A DNA stretch of 64,000 nucleotides from Castor canadensis. Lineage: Eukaryota > Chordata > Mammalia > Rodentia > Castoridae. Positions within the stretch are counted from its first letter, which is position 1, and each line of letters opens with the position of its first letter. The notes below the pieces were generated by a model. The model worked only from the letters and a program-made list of their open reading frames with translations, made no database searches and was not told the origin of the DNA. The position numbers and the translations under genes are program-made. Shown piece by piece: positions 1 through 11,875 of the stretch. The stretch lies in NCBI RefSeq assembly GCF_047511655.1, contig NC_133390.1, forward strand, positions 96,417,583 to 96,481,582, in the 5' to 3' direction.

Positions 1-450
1 AGAAAACTTCCAGTGTCATTAGTCATCAGAGAGATGCAAATTAACAGAAATGTAATAACACTGCACACCACCAGAATAGCTAAAATTAAAGACTATTGTG
101 AAAACATCAGAACCCTCGTACTTTGTTAGCAGATATAAACTGCTTTAGGAATCAGTACACCTGTCCCAAAAAGATGTATAAGAATGTTCACAGGCTGCCG
201 ATATGCCTCAGTGGTAGAGCTCTTGCCTAGCATGCAGGAGACAAGGCTCTGCATTTGTTCCCCACACCAAAACAAAAAGTTTATAACAGTTTTATTTATA
301 ATAACATATTGGAAACAACCCAGATGTCCATCAGAAAACACATAAGCAAACTGTGGTATATTCATACAACAGAATATTACTGAGCCAAAAAAGGAAGGAA
401 TCATTGCCACAACATACATGACTCAAAACATCATACTGACTCCTTACTAC
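1..450 (+). mobile_element. Old L1 ORF2 3' fragment
   Basis: The sequence follows the familiar L1 ORF2 C-terminal region in sense: 'gagatgcaaattaacag' near 31, 'ggaaacaacccagatgtcc' near 312, then a 'gtggtatattcatacaac' stretch. It carries many substitutions and is split at 191-277 by an ID-type SINE. It is cut off by the window start. Confidence 0.7.
191..277 (+). mobile_element. ID-type tRNA-derived SINE inside L1
   Basis: Contains the A-box-like 'cagtggtagagctcttgcc' and ends at an A-rich tail. It interrupts L1 homology on both sides, so it is younger than the L1. Confidence 0.7.
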
Positions 451-491
451 TAAAAACAAAGCAAAAACATGACACTGAATTAGGGGGTAAA

Positions 492-700
492 AGGTTGCTG
501 GGCATCAGTGGCTCATGCTACTTGAGAGTCTTGAGACTAGGAGGATTGCAGTTTGAGGCCAGCCTGAGCAGATAGTTTGTGAGAATCCATCTCCAAAATA
601 TCCAGAAGAAAAACGTCCTGGAGGTGTGGCTCAAGTGGCAGAGTGCCTGTTTGCAAGCATAAAGCCCTCAGAACAAACCCCAGTTCCATAAAAAGAAAAT
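492..700 (+). mobile_element. Composite SINE (B1-like left, tRNA-like right)
   Basis: The left part reads 'gggcatcagtggctcatg...gaggccagcctgag'. A linker containing 'ccatctccaaaatatccag' follows, then a tRNA-like unit 'ggaggtgtggctcaagtgg...aaaccccagtt' and an A-rich end. It has the same linker type as the element at 37632. Confidence 0.7.
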
Positions 701-865
701 AATAAGGTTAACATGAGGTTCTAGAATGATTAAATCTAATCTATGATGGAAAAGAATCAGACCAGACCATCTTCTCAGAGAATGAATGAGAAGAGCCATG
801 ATAACACTTTCAGTGTTCTTTGCCATTGGGTTACACATGTACCCGCATTTGTCAAAACTCAATGA

Positions 866-945
866 CTAGAGCAGGCAGAGTAGTTCAAGTGGTGGCCAGG
901 CCGCCTCACAATGCAAGGCCCTGCGTACTGCCCCAAACAAACTAA
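866..945 (+). mobile_element. Diverged tRNA-type SINE
   Basis: 'gcagagtagttcaagtggt' and 'caaggccctg' match the ctggtggagtggctcaa family, but the B-box region is degraded. Confidence 0.5.
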
Positions 946-1104
946 CTCAGTGACTATGCAAGTAGTATCTATATATTGTATGGAAATCTTACCACAGTAG
1001 ACAAAGTAAATAAATATTGCCCTTTAGTTAATGATTAACATGTTGAAGTATTTAAAGGGGATTGTACAGATCTCTATAATTTACTGTGTGTGTGGTTTTT
1101 TTCC

Positions 1105-1182
1105 TCTAGTGGTGGTGCTGGCGATCAAACCAGAGCCCTGAGTATGCTAGGCAAGCACTCTGCATCGGTAACATTCCTGGCC
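1105..1182 (-). mobile_element. ID-type SINE, antisense
   Basis: Shows the reverse complement of the ID consensus, including 'tgctaggcaagcactctgc' and a terminal 'cctggcccc'. The T-rich stretch just upstream is its tail in antisense. Confidence 0.65.
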
Positions 1183-1406
1183 CCCACGTAATTTACTTTG
1201 CTATGCATAAAAAATAGATGGCAAGATGGATACATGGAGATACGTGATAAAGCAGAAACAGTCAAACATTAGTGGTATGACCTAGGTGACTTGTAAATAG
1301 GTGTTTATTATAAATTTATTTCAACTTAGCTGTAAGAAATTTTTCATAATAAAATGTTAGAGAAAAGATTCAATAAAATTTTTACTGAATGGCGGTAAAT
1401 TTTATT

Positions 1407-1530
1407 TACCACCCTGCTTGTAATTCCAACACTCAGGAGGCTGAGATAGGAGGATTGCAAATTTGAGGCCAGCATAAACTATATAGTGAGATCCTGCCTC
1501 AAAACACCTACACCAAAATAAAACAAGCAA
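1407..1530 (+). mobile_element. B1 SINE
   Basis: Shows the 7SL-derived core 'acactcaggaggctgagat...gaggccagcataaac...gtgagatcctgcctcaaaa'. Confidence 0.75.
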
Positions 1531-1549
1531 ACCAGAAATTACTAAAAGG

Positions 1550-1643
1550 CTTGGGGGGTCATAGTTCAATGGCAAGCACTTGCCTGGTATGTGTGTAACC
1601 CTGGGTATGATTCCCAGCGCCACACACACACACACACACACAC
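1550..1643 (+). mobile_element. ID-type SINE ending in a (CA)n microsatellite
   Basis: The sequence 'catagttcaatggcaagcac...gattcccagcgc' runs directly into about 12 CA repeats (1620-1643). The tail of the SINE appears to have seeded the microsatellite. Confidence 0.7.
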
Positions 1644-1779
1644 AAAATTTACTAAATAAATAAGAGAATATCAAGGGAATGTGAATAGTCACTGGATATT
1701 TGATAATATTAAGGGATTGTCTTTTTATTTTGTGATAATGGCATTGTGGTTATATTTTTTTTAAAGATCTAATCTTTTT

Positions 1780-1866
1780 TCTTTTTTGTTTACCATGCTA
1801 GATATCCAATCGAGGATCTCACGCATGCTAGGTAAGTGCTCTACCACTGAACTACCTCCCCAGCCC
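1780..1866 (-). mobile_element. ID-type SINE, antisense
   Basis: 'catgctaggtaagtgctcta' followed by 'ccactgaactacctcccc' is the reverse complement of the ID A-box region. Confidence 0.75.
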
Positions 1867-2336
1867 TAGCAATACACTCTGAAATATGAAAATGAGACTT
1901 TTTCTTTACTGGTATGTATTTTTTTCTTACCTTGTGGGCTTCCCAGCTCCCTTCTGTGTTCCTAAGGTTGAAGAGACATTGGCCATGCTTATGGTACCAC
2001 TATTAAATCCTAGGCCAGAAATAAAGCAAAGAGGTGACTCTTCTTGCAGAAACTTGCAGCTTATGGGATATCAGTTTAAAAGACACTGGGTCAGAGAGAG
2101 TTTGTAAGTCCATAGCAATAGAGCTACTGAAAGTGCAACAAGCTCCAGGGACCAAGTAAACTGTGAATGTAGTGCCAGAGAGGCACAAAAAAGCAAAGAG
2201 ATTCTATATTATGGACAATGGAAGCAAGTCAGCAGAAACATAAAATTCAGGCAATTGTTATGATTCCATGAAAGTTCTTAACCTTTGCCCTATAGTGAAT
2301 GAAGAAATGGTGTTGTCTGAGGCTTGTATAAAAAAG

Positions 2337-2480
2337 TGTTGTATTGAATACTGCCTGACACATAGAAAGCTTTCAATAAGTGCTTGCTATTGCTGTTATT
2401 ACTTATGTGACAAATATTTATTAACCAGGCACTCTGCTGTGAACTAGGAATAAACCTATGAAGTAAGCTGATAGGGTCTG
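2337..2480. repeat. Ancient MIR/L2-like remnant
   Basis: 'ctgcctgacacatagaaag' followed by 'caataagtgcttgc' is the typical MIR 3' core. An L2-like 'caaatatttattaaccagg' lies next to it. Strongly diverged. Confidence 0.45.
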
Positions 2481-2865
2481 GTCTAGATAACTCCACTTCT
2501 ACTGTGCTACTTTCTTTTTGGTACAACTGTAAGTACACAGGTCTCATAGCATTGTAATCATCCATAACAGACAGGTAATTTTTTGTTAATTTGTAGGTAA
2601 AAAGACAATGCTTCCCTAATGCATACTAACGTGACAGTTGTGATACTTGATATAGTCACAGATGTAGGGGTAAAAATAACGCTTTATCTCTCATTTTCAC
2701 CACACACACAGAGTTGAACTTAGTTTTATAGAAGCTATTCAAATATTGGACTATTTTCCCCTTCATTAAATATAATTTTCTTTAATTTTTATAAACGTTT
2801 TGCATGCTTCTGTTTTGAAGATTAAGTGGAGCTGTTACATATATCATACAGTTAACATGTTTATC

Positions 2866-2950
2866 AAGCTGTGGCCAAAGTGGTTAGAGTGCCTGCCTAG
2901 CAAGCACAAGAACTTGGGTTCAAACCCCAGTACTGCCAAAAAATAAAAAG
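2866..2950 (+). mobile_element. tRNA-type SINE
   Basis: 'agagtgcctgcctagcaag' and 'gggttcaaaccccagtactg' are well preserved, followed by an A-rich tail. Confidence 0.8.
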
Positions 2951-3027
2951 AACAATGTTTATCAATATTTTTAAATTATATTTTTCCATTTTCCTAATTA
3001 ACATCTTTTTTGTTGTTGTATTTTCTT

Positions 3028-3288
3028 TTTTCTCCTTTTTTTTTTTATTTGCAGTGCTGAGATTTAAACTCAGGGCCTACACCTTAAGCCACGCTACCAG
3101 CCCTATTTTTGTGATGGGTTTTTTCGAGATAGGGTCTTGCAAACTGTTTCCCCAGGCTGGCTTCAAATCGGTATAATTTTTGTTTTTTGTCTTTTTTTTT
3201 TTTTTGGCAGCACTGGGGTTTGAGCTCAAGGCCTCATGCTTGATAGGTAGGTGCTCTTACTGCTTGAGTCACTCTGCCAGCCCTTTTG
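3028..3288 (-). mobile_element. Dimeric SINE (antisense) next to a second tRNA-type SINE
   Basis: 3028-3176 is the right half plus part of the left half of a dimer in antisense ('actcagggcctacacctta', 'gggttttttcgagatag'). 3190-3288 is an antisense monomer ('ggcagcactggggtttgag', 'tcactctgccagccc') at or within its truncated end, which gives a SINE-in-SINE arrangement. Confidence 0.75.
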
Positions 3289-3523
3289 TATTTTCTTAAG
3301 GTGACTGACCAAAGACCAAGGAATTAATATATATTGTCACTGCTCTTGAGAACACTAATATGAAATTAAAAGGCAAGAACATGCTATCATTTGCCGAACT
3401 GTTAAAAGTAGATCCTTCTGGATCTACTTTTCTATTTTGCTTGATTTTTTAAAAATTGTAAACATAGGTTATTTTTAATAACTTAAAACATCCAAAACAA
3501 AGCAGCCTTTATTGTACCATCTT

Positions 3524-3632
3524 TATTTTATTTTTTGAGACAAAGTCTCATTATATGACTTAGGCTAGCCTCAAATTTTCATCCTCCTGCCTTAGCCTCC
3601 CAAGTGCTGGGATTGCAGACATGTGCCATCTT
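3524..3632 (-). mobile_element. B1 SINE, antisense
   Basis: 'tttttgagacaaagtctca' then 'gcctcccaagtgctgggat' and 'gcagacatgtgcca' are antisense B1 landmarks. Confidence 0.8.
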
Positions 3633-3862
3633 CCTTATGAAAACTTTCATGTCCTGTAAGGTACCAATGGCATACATTTAAGCACTTTGCCATGAATGTC
3701 CAAAGTATTTTACTAACTCTTTCCCTAAGCAGAAAGAACAAACATATTTTCATGCTATGAAATAAGGAATGTAAGTTGAAAGGCTTATTTACTGGAACAC
3801 CCTGGAATATCTTAAGATAGAAAGCATAACTGATATAACTATCTGAACTTTTAAAATAATAT

Positions 3863-3952
3863 TATGGCAAGGATTGTAGCTCAGTGGTAGAGCTTTCTCT
3901 TAGCAGGCACAGGGCCTAAGGCCTGGGTTCAATCCCCAGCACACTGGCAGGG
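3863..3952 (+). mobile_element. ID-type SINE
   Basis: 'attgtagctcagtggtagag' is the tRNA-like A-box and 'gggttcaatccccagcac' the B-box. Confidence 0.8.
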
Positions 3953-4013
3953 ATAAAAACATTAATAACCATCTACCCATAGTCTACTCCATCATCATAT
4001 TAAAACAATAATT

Positions 4014-4105
4014 AGGACTGGTGGAGTGGCTCAAGCAGTAAGAGTGCCTGCCTAACAAGTGAGGCCCTGAGTTCAAACCCCAGTGCTGCCAAATAAATAA
4101 ACTAT
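4014..4105 (+). mobile_element. tRNA-type SINE
   Basis: A near-consensus copy: 'ggactggtggagtggctcaa' and 'gagttcaaaccccagtgctg', with an A/AAAT tail. Confidence 0.85.
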
Positions 4106-4856
4106 AATGAAAATACTTATCTTTCTATCTTAGGTCCATAAAGTTGAATATATGTGTAACAAGATGATCATGGGGAAAAGAACTTTAACTAAAACAAATT
4201 TTGTATTATCTTGAGCAAGCTTAAGTGTACTTTAGAATTCTTCAAGAAAAAAATGTATAATTGTTATAGAGTTTCTCTTCTTAAACCAGGAAAAAGGATT
4301 TATTCCTAGGCCATGGAAATAAAGGGCTTGGTTCTGGTTCACTGAGTTTGGCTTAAGACACATTACTGGGCTTCACCTCTACCTGCTTCACCTGGTGGCC
4401 CTTTCTGTCCCTTCTCTCAAGTTGGACATGTAGCACTCTCTCTTTCCCGTAGGTCCTGAATAGCTCAGGCTCTTTCAAATGCTCTTGGCAACACTACATT
4501 TATAAAGGATGAGCATCTGCTTCACAATTCTGGGCCCAAAAGCATCAGTTTCTTTTGTTCTCCAGTATTTCCTATGCCTGCTACTCATTAGGATTGCTGG
4601 AAATTTTAACTCACCCCATTTAGCTGATTATATAAAGGAGGAGGATAAGGCAGGCTCTACCCTCTCTCTAGGATCATAAAAAGTCTGGGGCAACCAACTG
4701 CTGCCCCATCTTTTGGTCTTAAAATACCATTTCTCACCAAAAGGCTTCTTGGAGAAATCCCCAGGTATTTCATGGCAAGCCATGAGTGTGAGGCTGAGAG
4801 CCAGGACACTGAGGGAGTCTAGTAGAGTCACACCCAGGGCCCAAAAGCAACCCGAA
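4106..4856. other. No recognised feature
   Basis: Low-complexity-free DNA between SINEs. I see no exon-like frame, RNA gene or clear ancient repeat; the open frame at 4628-4876 on the minus strand resembles no protein I know. Confidence 0.4.
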
Positions 4857-5018
4857 GCTGGATGCTGGTGACTCACACCTGTAATCCTAGCTACTCAGGA
4901 GGTAGAGATCAGGATGATTGCAGTTCAAAACCAGCCCTGGGCAAACCCAGCACAATAAAGGGTTGTTGGAGTGGCTCAAGGTGTAGGCCCTGAGTTCAGT
5001 ACCACACACAAAAAAAGA
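4857..5018 (+). mobile_element. Dimeric SINE with shortened linker
   Basis: Left half 'cacacctgtaatcctagcta' through 'ccagccctgggcaaa'. The linker is abbreviated before 'ttggagtggctcaaggtgt'. Ends in an A-run. Confidence 0.75.
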
Positions 5019-5656
5019 GCAATCTGAAAAAGACCCTGTCCTCAGCCAAACATGGGGCAAAGTTTGATCTTCAGTAGTGTAAGAAGTGTAACATATCGAA
5101 ATGTTTAAACACTCATGTTTGTGGAACTCTTGGGAAAAGAGAGGAATCAGCTTTGCAGGACGAGGGGAGTCAGTTCCCTCTCCTAAGAATGTGTGAGTCA
5201 AGTGGACCAACTGAGCCTTTCTACCTGTGCAAAATGTCTTTCTGCACAGGTGAGTGTCTACAAAGCATCCAGCTAATGAGTGCAGAAGAGAACAAACCAG
5301 AACTGACCATTGAAACTAGACAGGAGACACCCTGGACATTCCTTTCCACCCTGGGTCTTACCCACACCAAGTTTTGCCAAAGTTATTGAAGGTAAGTCAG
5401 ACTTGGCCTCTGGATCCTGACTGCAGGATGCAGAAGCCATGGCCAGACCACAGCCAGCTCCACAGGCCCAGTGGTCCAGAGACTACACAGGCTAGGAAAG
5501 GACAGAAGGGGGCCAAACCAGCCTGAGCAGATACAGGAGAGGCCAGAGGTATATCAGGTAAAGAAACAGCAAGACTCAGCCACTGCAATACTGATGCTTC
5601 ACATGGGGCCTCCATGCAATCTCTAAAGACAAGAAAGTGATTTTGATTTTGGAAGT

Positions 5657-5985
5657 TAGGCTAGGGCTATGGGAGTGGTTCAGCAGTAAACCACTTGCCT
5701 AGCATGTATAAGGCCCTGGCTCCATCCTCAGAAAAAAATGAAGGAAAAAATAAGTCAGGAGGCCGACGGTGACTTGGAGAATGGCGTATACCTGGACATG
5801 AGACTTGCCCCTAGGGTGGCTGGTGCCTTTCTTTTTATTTTTAAACAGTTTTGTTGAGATGTCATTCATATTCTGTTTTAAATGTACAGTTTATAGCTGG
5901 GGTGTGGCTCAATGCTGGAGCACTAGCTTAACATGCACGAGACAGTGCTTTTGATCCCCAGAACTATAAAAATTAATTGATTAAT
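5657..5985 (+). mobile_element. Two ID-type SINEs
   Basis: The first, at 5657-5740, has 'cttgcctagcatgtataagg'. The second, at 5891-5985, has 'gctggggtgtggctcaatgc', with a tail that has become an AATT-rich tract. The 150 bp between them is unassigned. Confidence 0.65.
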
Positions 5986-6629
5986 TAATTAAAATAAAGA
6001 AAGGGAAAAAAGTCAGGGCACTATACACAACCCAGAACACTGGGTCTTAGAGGAAGGAGTCTGGTCTTCAGTCCATTTTGATCACCTCTGGGATATTAAT
6101 TATCAATCCCAGCATAAATTATTTGCAGGCAGTCACCTCTACTCCTTTCAGATCAAGTTCGAGCTGTCATAATTCCCAAAATTGTGACATTTAGTGTTGA
6201 GTCCCCAAGGACCTGCAGCTGCCCCTGAGAGTCTTTTCCTGATGGTGTGCTCTGTGGAGTGGGTCTGAGATCCCCATGCAGCTCAGGACTGCCTCATGGT
6301 TCAGGAAAAATGCACAGGAGGTCAGACCAGAATCCATCTTCACCTCTAAGAACTGGCCTCTATTCTCCCACCCCATCTCAATGCTTTTAAAATACAAACT
6401 GGCTTATTTCCTCTAGGGCAATGCTGACAGGGGCTTCATTGGCCTAGAGCTTTTCATAGAAAGGAACTGTCAATATTGTAAGTATTTTGTTTAACACAAC
6501 TTATTACACTAAATATCTAAATGATTTATTATGAAATGTTGAAAACAAATTAACATCACTTATTTAATGAACACATTGAAACATATATAATCAAAGTTTC
6601 ATAATTAATACTTAAAATCACAAGTCTAA

Positions 6630-6823
6630 GCCAGGCACCAGTGGCTCATCCCTATAATCATAGCTGCTCAGGAGGCAGAGATCAGTCAGGAGGCTATTGG
6701 TTTGAAGCTAACCTGAAAAAATAGTTCGAGAGACCCTGTCTCGAAAAAACCTTTCACAAAGAAGGACTCGTGGAGTGGTTCAAGGTGTAGGCCCTGAGTT
6801 CAAACCCCAGTACTGAAAAAAAA
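6630..6823 (+). mobile_element. Full-length dimeric SINE with target-site duplication
   Basis: Complete left ('ccaggcaccagtggctcatc') and right ('gtggttcaaggtgtaggccc') halves, joined by a linker with 'aaaaaacctttcacaaag'. The 16-bp direct repeat 'aaaatcacaagtctaa' occurs at 6614-6629 and 6824-6839, which shows L1-style target-primed insertion. Confidence 0.92.
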
Positions 6824-6851
6824 AAAATCACAAGTCTAATAGATTATCTTA

Positions 6852-6960
6852 GCCAGGCATTGTGGTGCATGCTTGTAATCTTACCACTTAGGAAGCTGAG
6901 GCAGGGCAATCACAAGTTTAAGGCCAACCTGACCTCAAAAAAGTAAAAAATAAGAGTAAC
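6852..6960 (+). mobile_element. B1 SINE with target-site duplication
   Basis: 'gccaggcattgtggtgcatg' opens the element. The direct repeat 'agattatctta' lies at 6841-6851 and again at 6961-6971. It landed immediately beside the dimer at 6630-6823. Confidence 0.88.
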
Positions 6961-6971
6961 AGATTATCTTA

Positions 6972-8013
6972 AATATTGTATCAACATCTAACAAATTGAA
7001 AAACAGAAATATTTATTGTGAAGCATATTAACTACATTTATATTAAGCAGTTAAAAGTATTAATACCATGGATTATGCTTTGTGCCTTTTCATTGTTTCT
7101 CTATGATTTGCATTTTTATTTCTTATTCCTTTTAGGAGTTACCTTCCTAGGATTATAGAAATGTTAGTTTTTGGGGTTATATCACCAAGTGGAAAGACAA
7201 AAAACACCAATGAAGACCAGACAAGGTTACATATTCTGAATGGTCATCGTACAGGGCCTACCACAGCAGAGCTTCTGGCTTTTTTATACAGTATTAAAAT
7301 ATTGTATTCTAATACTCATTTTTTGTGGGAAAGACTCTAAAGTGGAACTTAGAGTTATATACAACTTAGGTCTTTTGTGCCAATCAAGTGAGAAAAAATA
7401 AGAACAGCAGGGGATAAGTCACAAAACGTTAGAGCCAGAGAGCATCTTAAAATCAGTCTCTGCTCAGTTCATTTTCTAAATGATGAAAAGGAAAGAAAAG
7501 GAAGCAGATACTGCAGCAGGGAGACTTTTGTAACAGTGCAGGAGTCATGACTCTATAGCCCTGAACAAGGAGGATGGCAAGAAAAAAAGAAGCAAATGTG
7601 AGAGGCAGGGTAAACAAAAAATGAAGATTTGCTGCCAGCTGATGAGAGGTAGGAGAATGACATAGAGCTCAATTGAAAGGCAAGCTTCTGTAATTGGCAG
7701 CCTGCTGGGGAGCTTAGACGTCACCTATTGCCGCAGAGCTGCCTTGTTCCTCCAGACAGCAAGATCGTTAGAACCACTGGCTAGAGACTACACTGCCTTC
7801 CATCCCCAACAGATTTGCTAGCCAATTAGCTTTTCTTTATACTATGCAATAATCTTAGGTGTTTTAAAAATAGCACTTCCCAATGTGTGATCTGAAGATC
7901 AGAGCCAGTCTATAAACTGTTACCTGTTCACAACAATTATAGAAATTGAGAGAAACTTCAATAACAATTTAATATTGCTGTGACATCTGAGTACATGATA
8001 TGTGACAAAAACA
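6972..8013. other. No recognised feature
   Basis: About 1 kb of AT-rich DNA with no SINE or exon I can support. A poorly defined purine-rich patch lies near 7485-7640. Confidence 0.4.
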
Positions 8014-8160
8014 TCAGTCAGTGTGGTACATTTATCTGTAGTCTCACCTACTGGGGAGGTTGAGGCAGGAGGACCACTTGAGCCTAGGAGTTTGAGACCA
8101 GCCTGGGTGACATGGTGAGCCCTATCTGGAAGAAAAAACAATAAATAATTAAGTAAAAAC
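8014..8160 (+). mobile_element. 7SL-derived B1/Alu-like SINE
   Basis: 'gaggttgaggcaggaggacc' followed by 'gtttgagaccagcctgggt' and an A-rich end. It lacks a tRNA-like right half and looks closer to a 7SL monomer than the other B1 copies here. Confidence 0.7.
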
Positions 8161-8734
8161 AATCATTTTAAAAGCATAACATTACTTTTTATGTTGTTAA
8201 GCAGTTTATATTTTATTGCCCTCTTGGTTTTTTAACTTAAATTTAAGATCACACCTCTAAAATTTGATGTACTATATACAGATGCTGCAGAATATCAGTA
8301 TGAAGAGATACACATTAGTCCATGCCCAAAAAGATTTGCTACAATACAGAAACATCTTCATAAATACATATAAAATTCTTATGAAATTAGAGGGGACCAG
8401 GTTTTTTGAAACATTTTCCAAAGTAATTCAAGGCACAAAATATATACCATTGTAAATATACCCACTCTAAACTTTGCGCTTGTGATATAGTCCATCAAAG
8501 ATTTGGCTTCATGACTTATAAAACTAAATGTACTGAATGAGATTGTATTCCTTGAGTGAAATACCACAGATCTATAAACACCATGTAGAATAATGCTACT
8601 TTTGAGAGCCAGTTTACATCTTTCTTGGGTCTTACTAGACTTATAAACTATAGGTTAACATTTAGAGGGTTGTAGTTGAAAGAAACACAAGAGATCACGT
8701 AATGTGAATTCAGAAGTAAAGTTTTAACATAAAT

Positions 8735-8830
8735 AAGTCTGGAACCATAGTCCACCACTGCCACTGCCTAACTTTGGGTAAATTACTTAACCTAACACAT
8801 CCTCTCTTTTAGTCTAAAATAATACTATTT
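8735..8830 (+). repeat. MIR-like ancient SINE
   Basis: 'actttgggtaaattacttaa' followed by 'cctaacacatcctctctttt' matches the MIR core style (loss of position, then lower-case cleanup of splice-like pyrimidines is typical). Diverged. Confidence 0.5.
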
Positions 8831-8854
8831 TTATTTTTTAAATTTTTGTTGTGC

Positions 8855-8960
8855 TGGTTGAGGTACATTGTGGCATTTACAAAAGTTCTTGCAATACATC
8901 AGATACATCATACTTGAATCCACCTCCTCCATCATTCTCCTTTATCTCCCTAGAATAATA
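8855..8960 (-). mobile_element. L1 3'-end-like fragment, antisense
   Basis: 'gaggtacattgtggcattta' and 'ccatcattctcctttatc' recur in related form at 27640-27715 and in the antisense L1 starting near 61371. I therefore assign it to an L1 3' UTR by comparison within the window. Confidence 0.45.
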
Positions 8961-9527
8961 CTATTTACTTTTTTTTTTTAGCAGTGCCTGGCAAAGCATG
9001 AGCTCAATAAAAAAAATTAGCTATTCTCCACCATTCTCACTTACTTATGATGAAACTGAAGTCCAAGAGGCCCAAGATCACATGGTTGCTCCATACTTGA
9101 ACGTGAACAAGGTGCCAGTGCTCTTTCCAGCACCCCAAGGTTCTTATTAAACAACCATGGTCTGCAATTCTATGAGTTTTTAGAAATGTGTCAGCACTGT
9201 ATTTGTTTTGTCTTTTTAGAAAATACTTATTAGGTTCAGTATATACTTTAATTTTGTGCATATGTGGTACTTCTTATTTTATGTCAGGCCTATGCACTAA
9301 TTGCAGAAATGCAATGGTGTAGACCTGTAAATGGGTTGAAAGAGGGAGAAAGAACAAATGCAATAAGGTGTGAGACCTGAGTATCCAGTGAATGTGTCAT
9401 CACTGGTGAGCCTCTGCTTGATTAATAGGCTGGGTTTATAAAGCAGTAAAAACCATCATTGTGAATCATGCTGTTAATGGTTATGTTAGTTAGGTTGGTT
9501 ATATTAGTTAGTTGGTTTAGTTGCAAA

Positions 9528-9966
9528 CAGAACCAACTCACTTAAGTGAGCACTTCCATAGTATGCTTGAGGCCCTGGGTTTGATCTCCAACACAGCATT
9601 GGGGGAGGGGAGAAAGAGAGCGTAGTACAGTGGTTATCAGAGACTGGGAAGTGTGGTGGAAGGAGAGCCAGAAAGAAGTTGGTTATTGAGCACAAAAAGA
9701 CACACAGATAGGAGGAATAAATTCTAGTGTTCTATATAGCACAGTCGGGTGACTACAGTTAACAATAATTTAGTATATATTTCAAAATAGCAAGTAGAAA
9801 GGATTTTGAATGTTCTCAACACATAGAAACTATAAATACATGTTAATTTCTCTTGACTTGATCACTGCATATTGTATACATGTTCTGAAATAGTATACTG
9901 TATTCTATTAAGATGTACATTCTCTGTTCTATAAAGATGTAGTACAGTTATTACACATCAATTTCT
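9528..9966 (+). mobile_element. L1 3' UTR fragment with ID SINE at its 5' edge
   Basis: 9625-9966 matches the classic mammalian L1 3' end: 'gtggttatcagagactggga', 'gactacagttaacaataat', 'tgtatacatgttctgaaat'. A degraded ID SINE occupies about 9528-9605 ('aggccctgggtttgatctcc'). Confidence 0.7.
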
Positions 9967-10088
9967 AAGCTTGGTATGGTGATGCCTGTAATCCCAGAAC
10001 TCAGGAGGCTGAGGCAGTAGTACTCTGAGTTCAAGGCCAGCCTGGGCTACATAATAAAACTGTCTCAAAAAACAAACAAACAAACAAG
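9967..10088 (+). mobile_element. B1 SINE at the L1 tail
   Basis: 'gatgcctgtaatcccagaac' and 'ggccagcctgggctacataa', ending in a (CAAA)n tail. Confidence 0.8.
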
Positions 10089-10512
10089 ACAATAGTTATC
10101 GTCATTTATGATTCTGCCCAGAAAATGAGCAGAAAACACCAAACATCAAGCAATAAGCAATTCCTGACTATGGTATATATCCTGGCCTTAAAGGTGAGAT
10201 GGGGACAGGTAGACAGAAAGGCAACACACACAACAACGGATCCAGAGAACCATGTCTGGGTAAATTTTGCCAAACATCCGGCTCCACCATTGTCCAAGTA
10301 CAATAGTTGACCATGTTAGAGGCTACATCTTGGTACAGTGGCTGGCAGTCCCTCAGCAGGAAGTTTCCCCAGAGGCTTCATCTACATTTTGTTATAGCTG
10401 CTGTTTCCTGTATACACCTCACCTCAAATCACCATCACGGCTCTGAGGATACCTTATTAGGCATTCTCCCATTCTTGCAAAATCCTTCCATTTCTCAGAA
10501 ATCTCCACAATT

Positions 10513-10717
10513 GCTGGGCAACAGTGGCTCATGCCCATAATCCTAGCTACTCAGGAGGCAGAGATCAGGAGGATCATGGTTCAAAGCCATCCTGGGCAAA
10601 TAGTTCACAAGACACTATCTTGAAAAAAACCCTTACAAAAGGGTTGGCAGAGTGGCTTAAGGTGTAGGCCCTGAGTTCAAACGCCAGTACTGAAAAGAAA
10701 GAAAGAAAGAAAGATAA
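10513..10717 (+). mobile_element. Dimeric SINE with target-site duplication
   Basis: Complete left half, linker and right half, with a (GAAA)n tail at 10695-10715. The direct repeat 'ctccacaatt' lies at 10503-10512 and 10718-10727. Confidence 0.9.
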
Positions 10718-10728
10718 CTCCACAATTA

Positions 10729-11875
10729 CGTGCATAAAATTAATATATTCAATCACTTGCAGCCCATAAAAGTGCCAAAGACCCATGATCTCTGGAACTT
10801 GACTGCTTGGTCAAGATGCCTACCCTCAGTTTCCTCTGAAGGTGTACTTTTGCTTTCACACTTGCTTGTGCTTTAATAAAACCTTGCTCTGTTAAAACTT
10901 CTCTGTATGTCCACCCCTGAATTTCTTTCTTTAGTGAGAACAAGAACCTGATATTCATCTCCAGTGACAAAAGTAGCTTCGGGTTGTTTCTCAACAATTT
11001 ATGACCTGATTGAGATGAAAGCTTAGCCTAAAGTTAGGGAGCCATTTTGCTAAGCAAGGGATGTTTAGCAAATGGACCTTCTTTTTGGCAAGGAAGAAGT
11101 CCCCATAATGAAATTTTATTGAAGAATTCGTGTTGGTTCTTATCAACTTAGGCCTTTAGGAGAAAAAACACATGACTCAGAAAGCTAGCAAAGGATAAGA
11201 TTCATAATAACAAATGTGAAAAATTTAATAAAAGAAACTTCAGTGATATGCAATTAGTGAGAAGCAGATGACCAAAGAATTTATAAAGTCAGTGAGATCT
11301 CAAATTAATAGAAATAGCCTGCTATATGCAATTAAAAATCAGTACATGAATATTTTTCAGAATAGCCCATGAAGTCTCTTCATACTTCATTAGTAAGATT
11401 GCAAAGAGCAAGATTTCATTCACCAGATGATAAGATCTCTGCCACTGATTATAGAATTAATCTTGAAATTCTATTGAAAAAGTAAGTCTTCTTTTACAAG
11501 TTAATTTGGAATGAGCTAGTCACAAGCATTGCAAAGGCTGAATGATTCATTTTACCTAAGAAAAGGAAAAATAACTTTGGGTCAATGAGTAACTTTAGAC
11601 CATATTAAGCCATAGAGTTTAATCATACTCCATATTTTTTTTGCAATGATACAATTTCCTGCCAAGTATACACTTCTGTGATCACTCTTGGGCTTCTTAA
11701 TTTTCCCCCTTGTATTTTTCTTATTAAAGTACATTTTTAGGGCTTACTGAGCCTTTAAAATATACTTATTTATATTTGCATTCTCATATAATTAATAGAT
11801 CTTGGAACTAGAAAAACTCTTGGAGGTCCTGGGTCCACACCATTATTTTACAAGCAAACAAACAAAGAATGCTAA
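10729..11875. other. No recognised feature
   Basis: About 1.15 kb without SINEs. Composition is AT-rich and I see no exon-like frame or RNA gene. It is one of the longer repeat-free stretches upstream of the gene. Confidence 0.4.

Noticed and set aside
3863-3952. tRNA gene
   Set aside because: A- and B-box-like sequences are present, here and in dozens of similar spots, but there is no cloverleaf with a proper anticodon stem, and A-rich tails mark them as SINEs.
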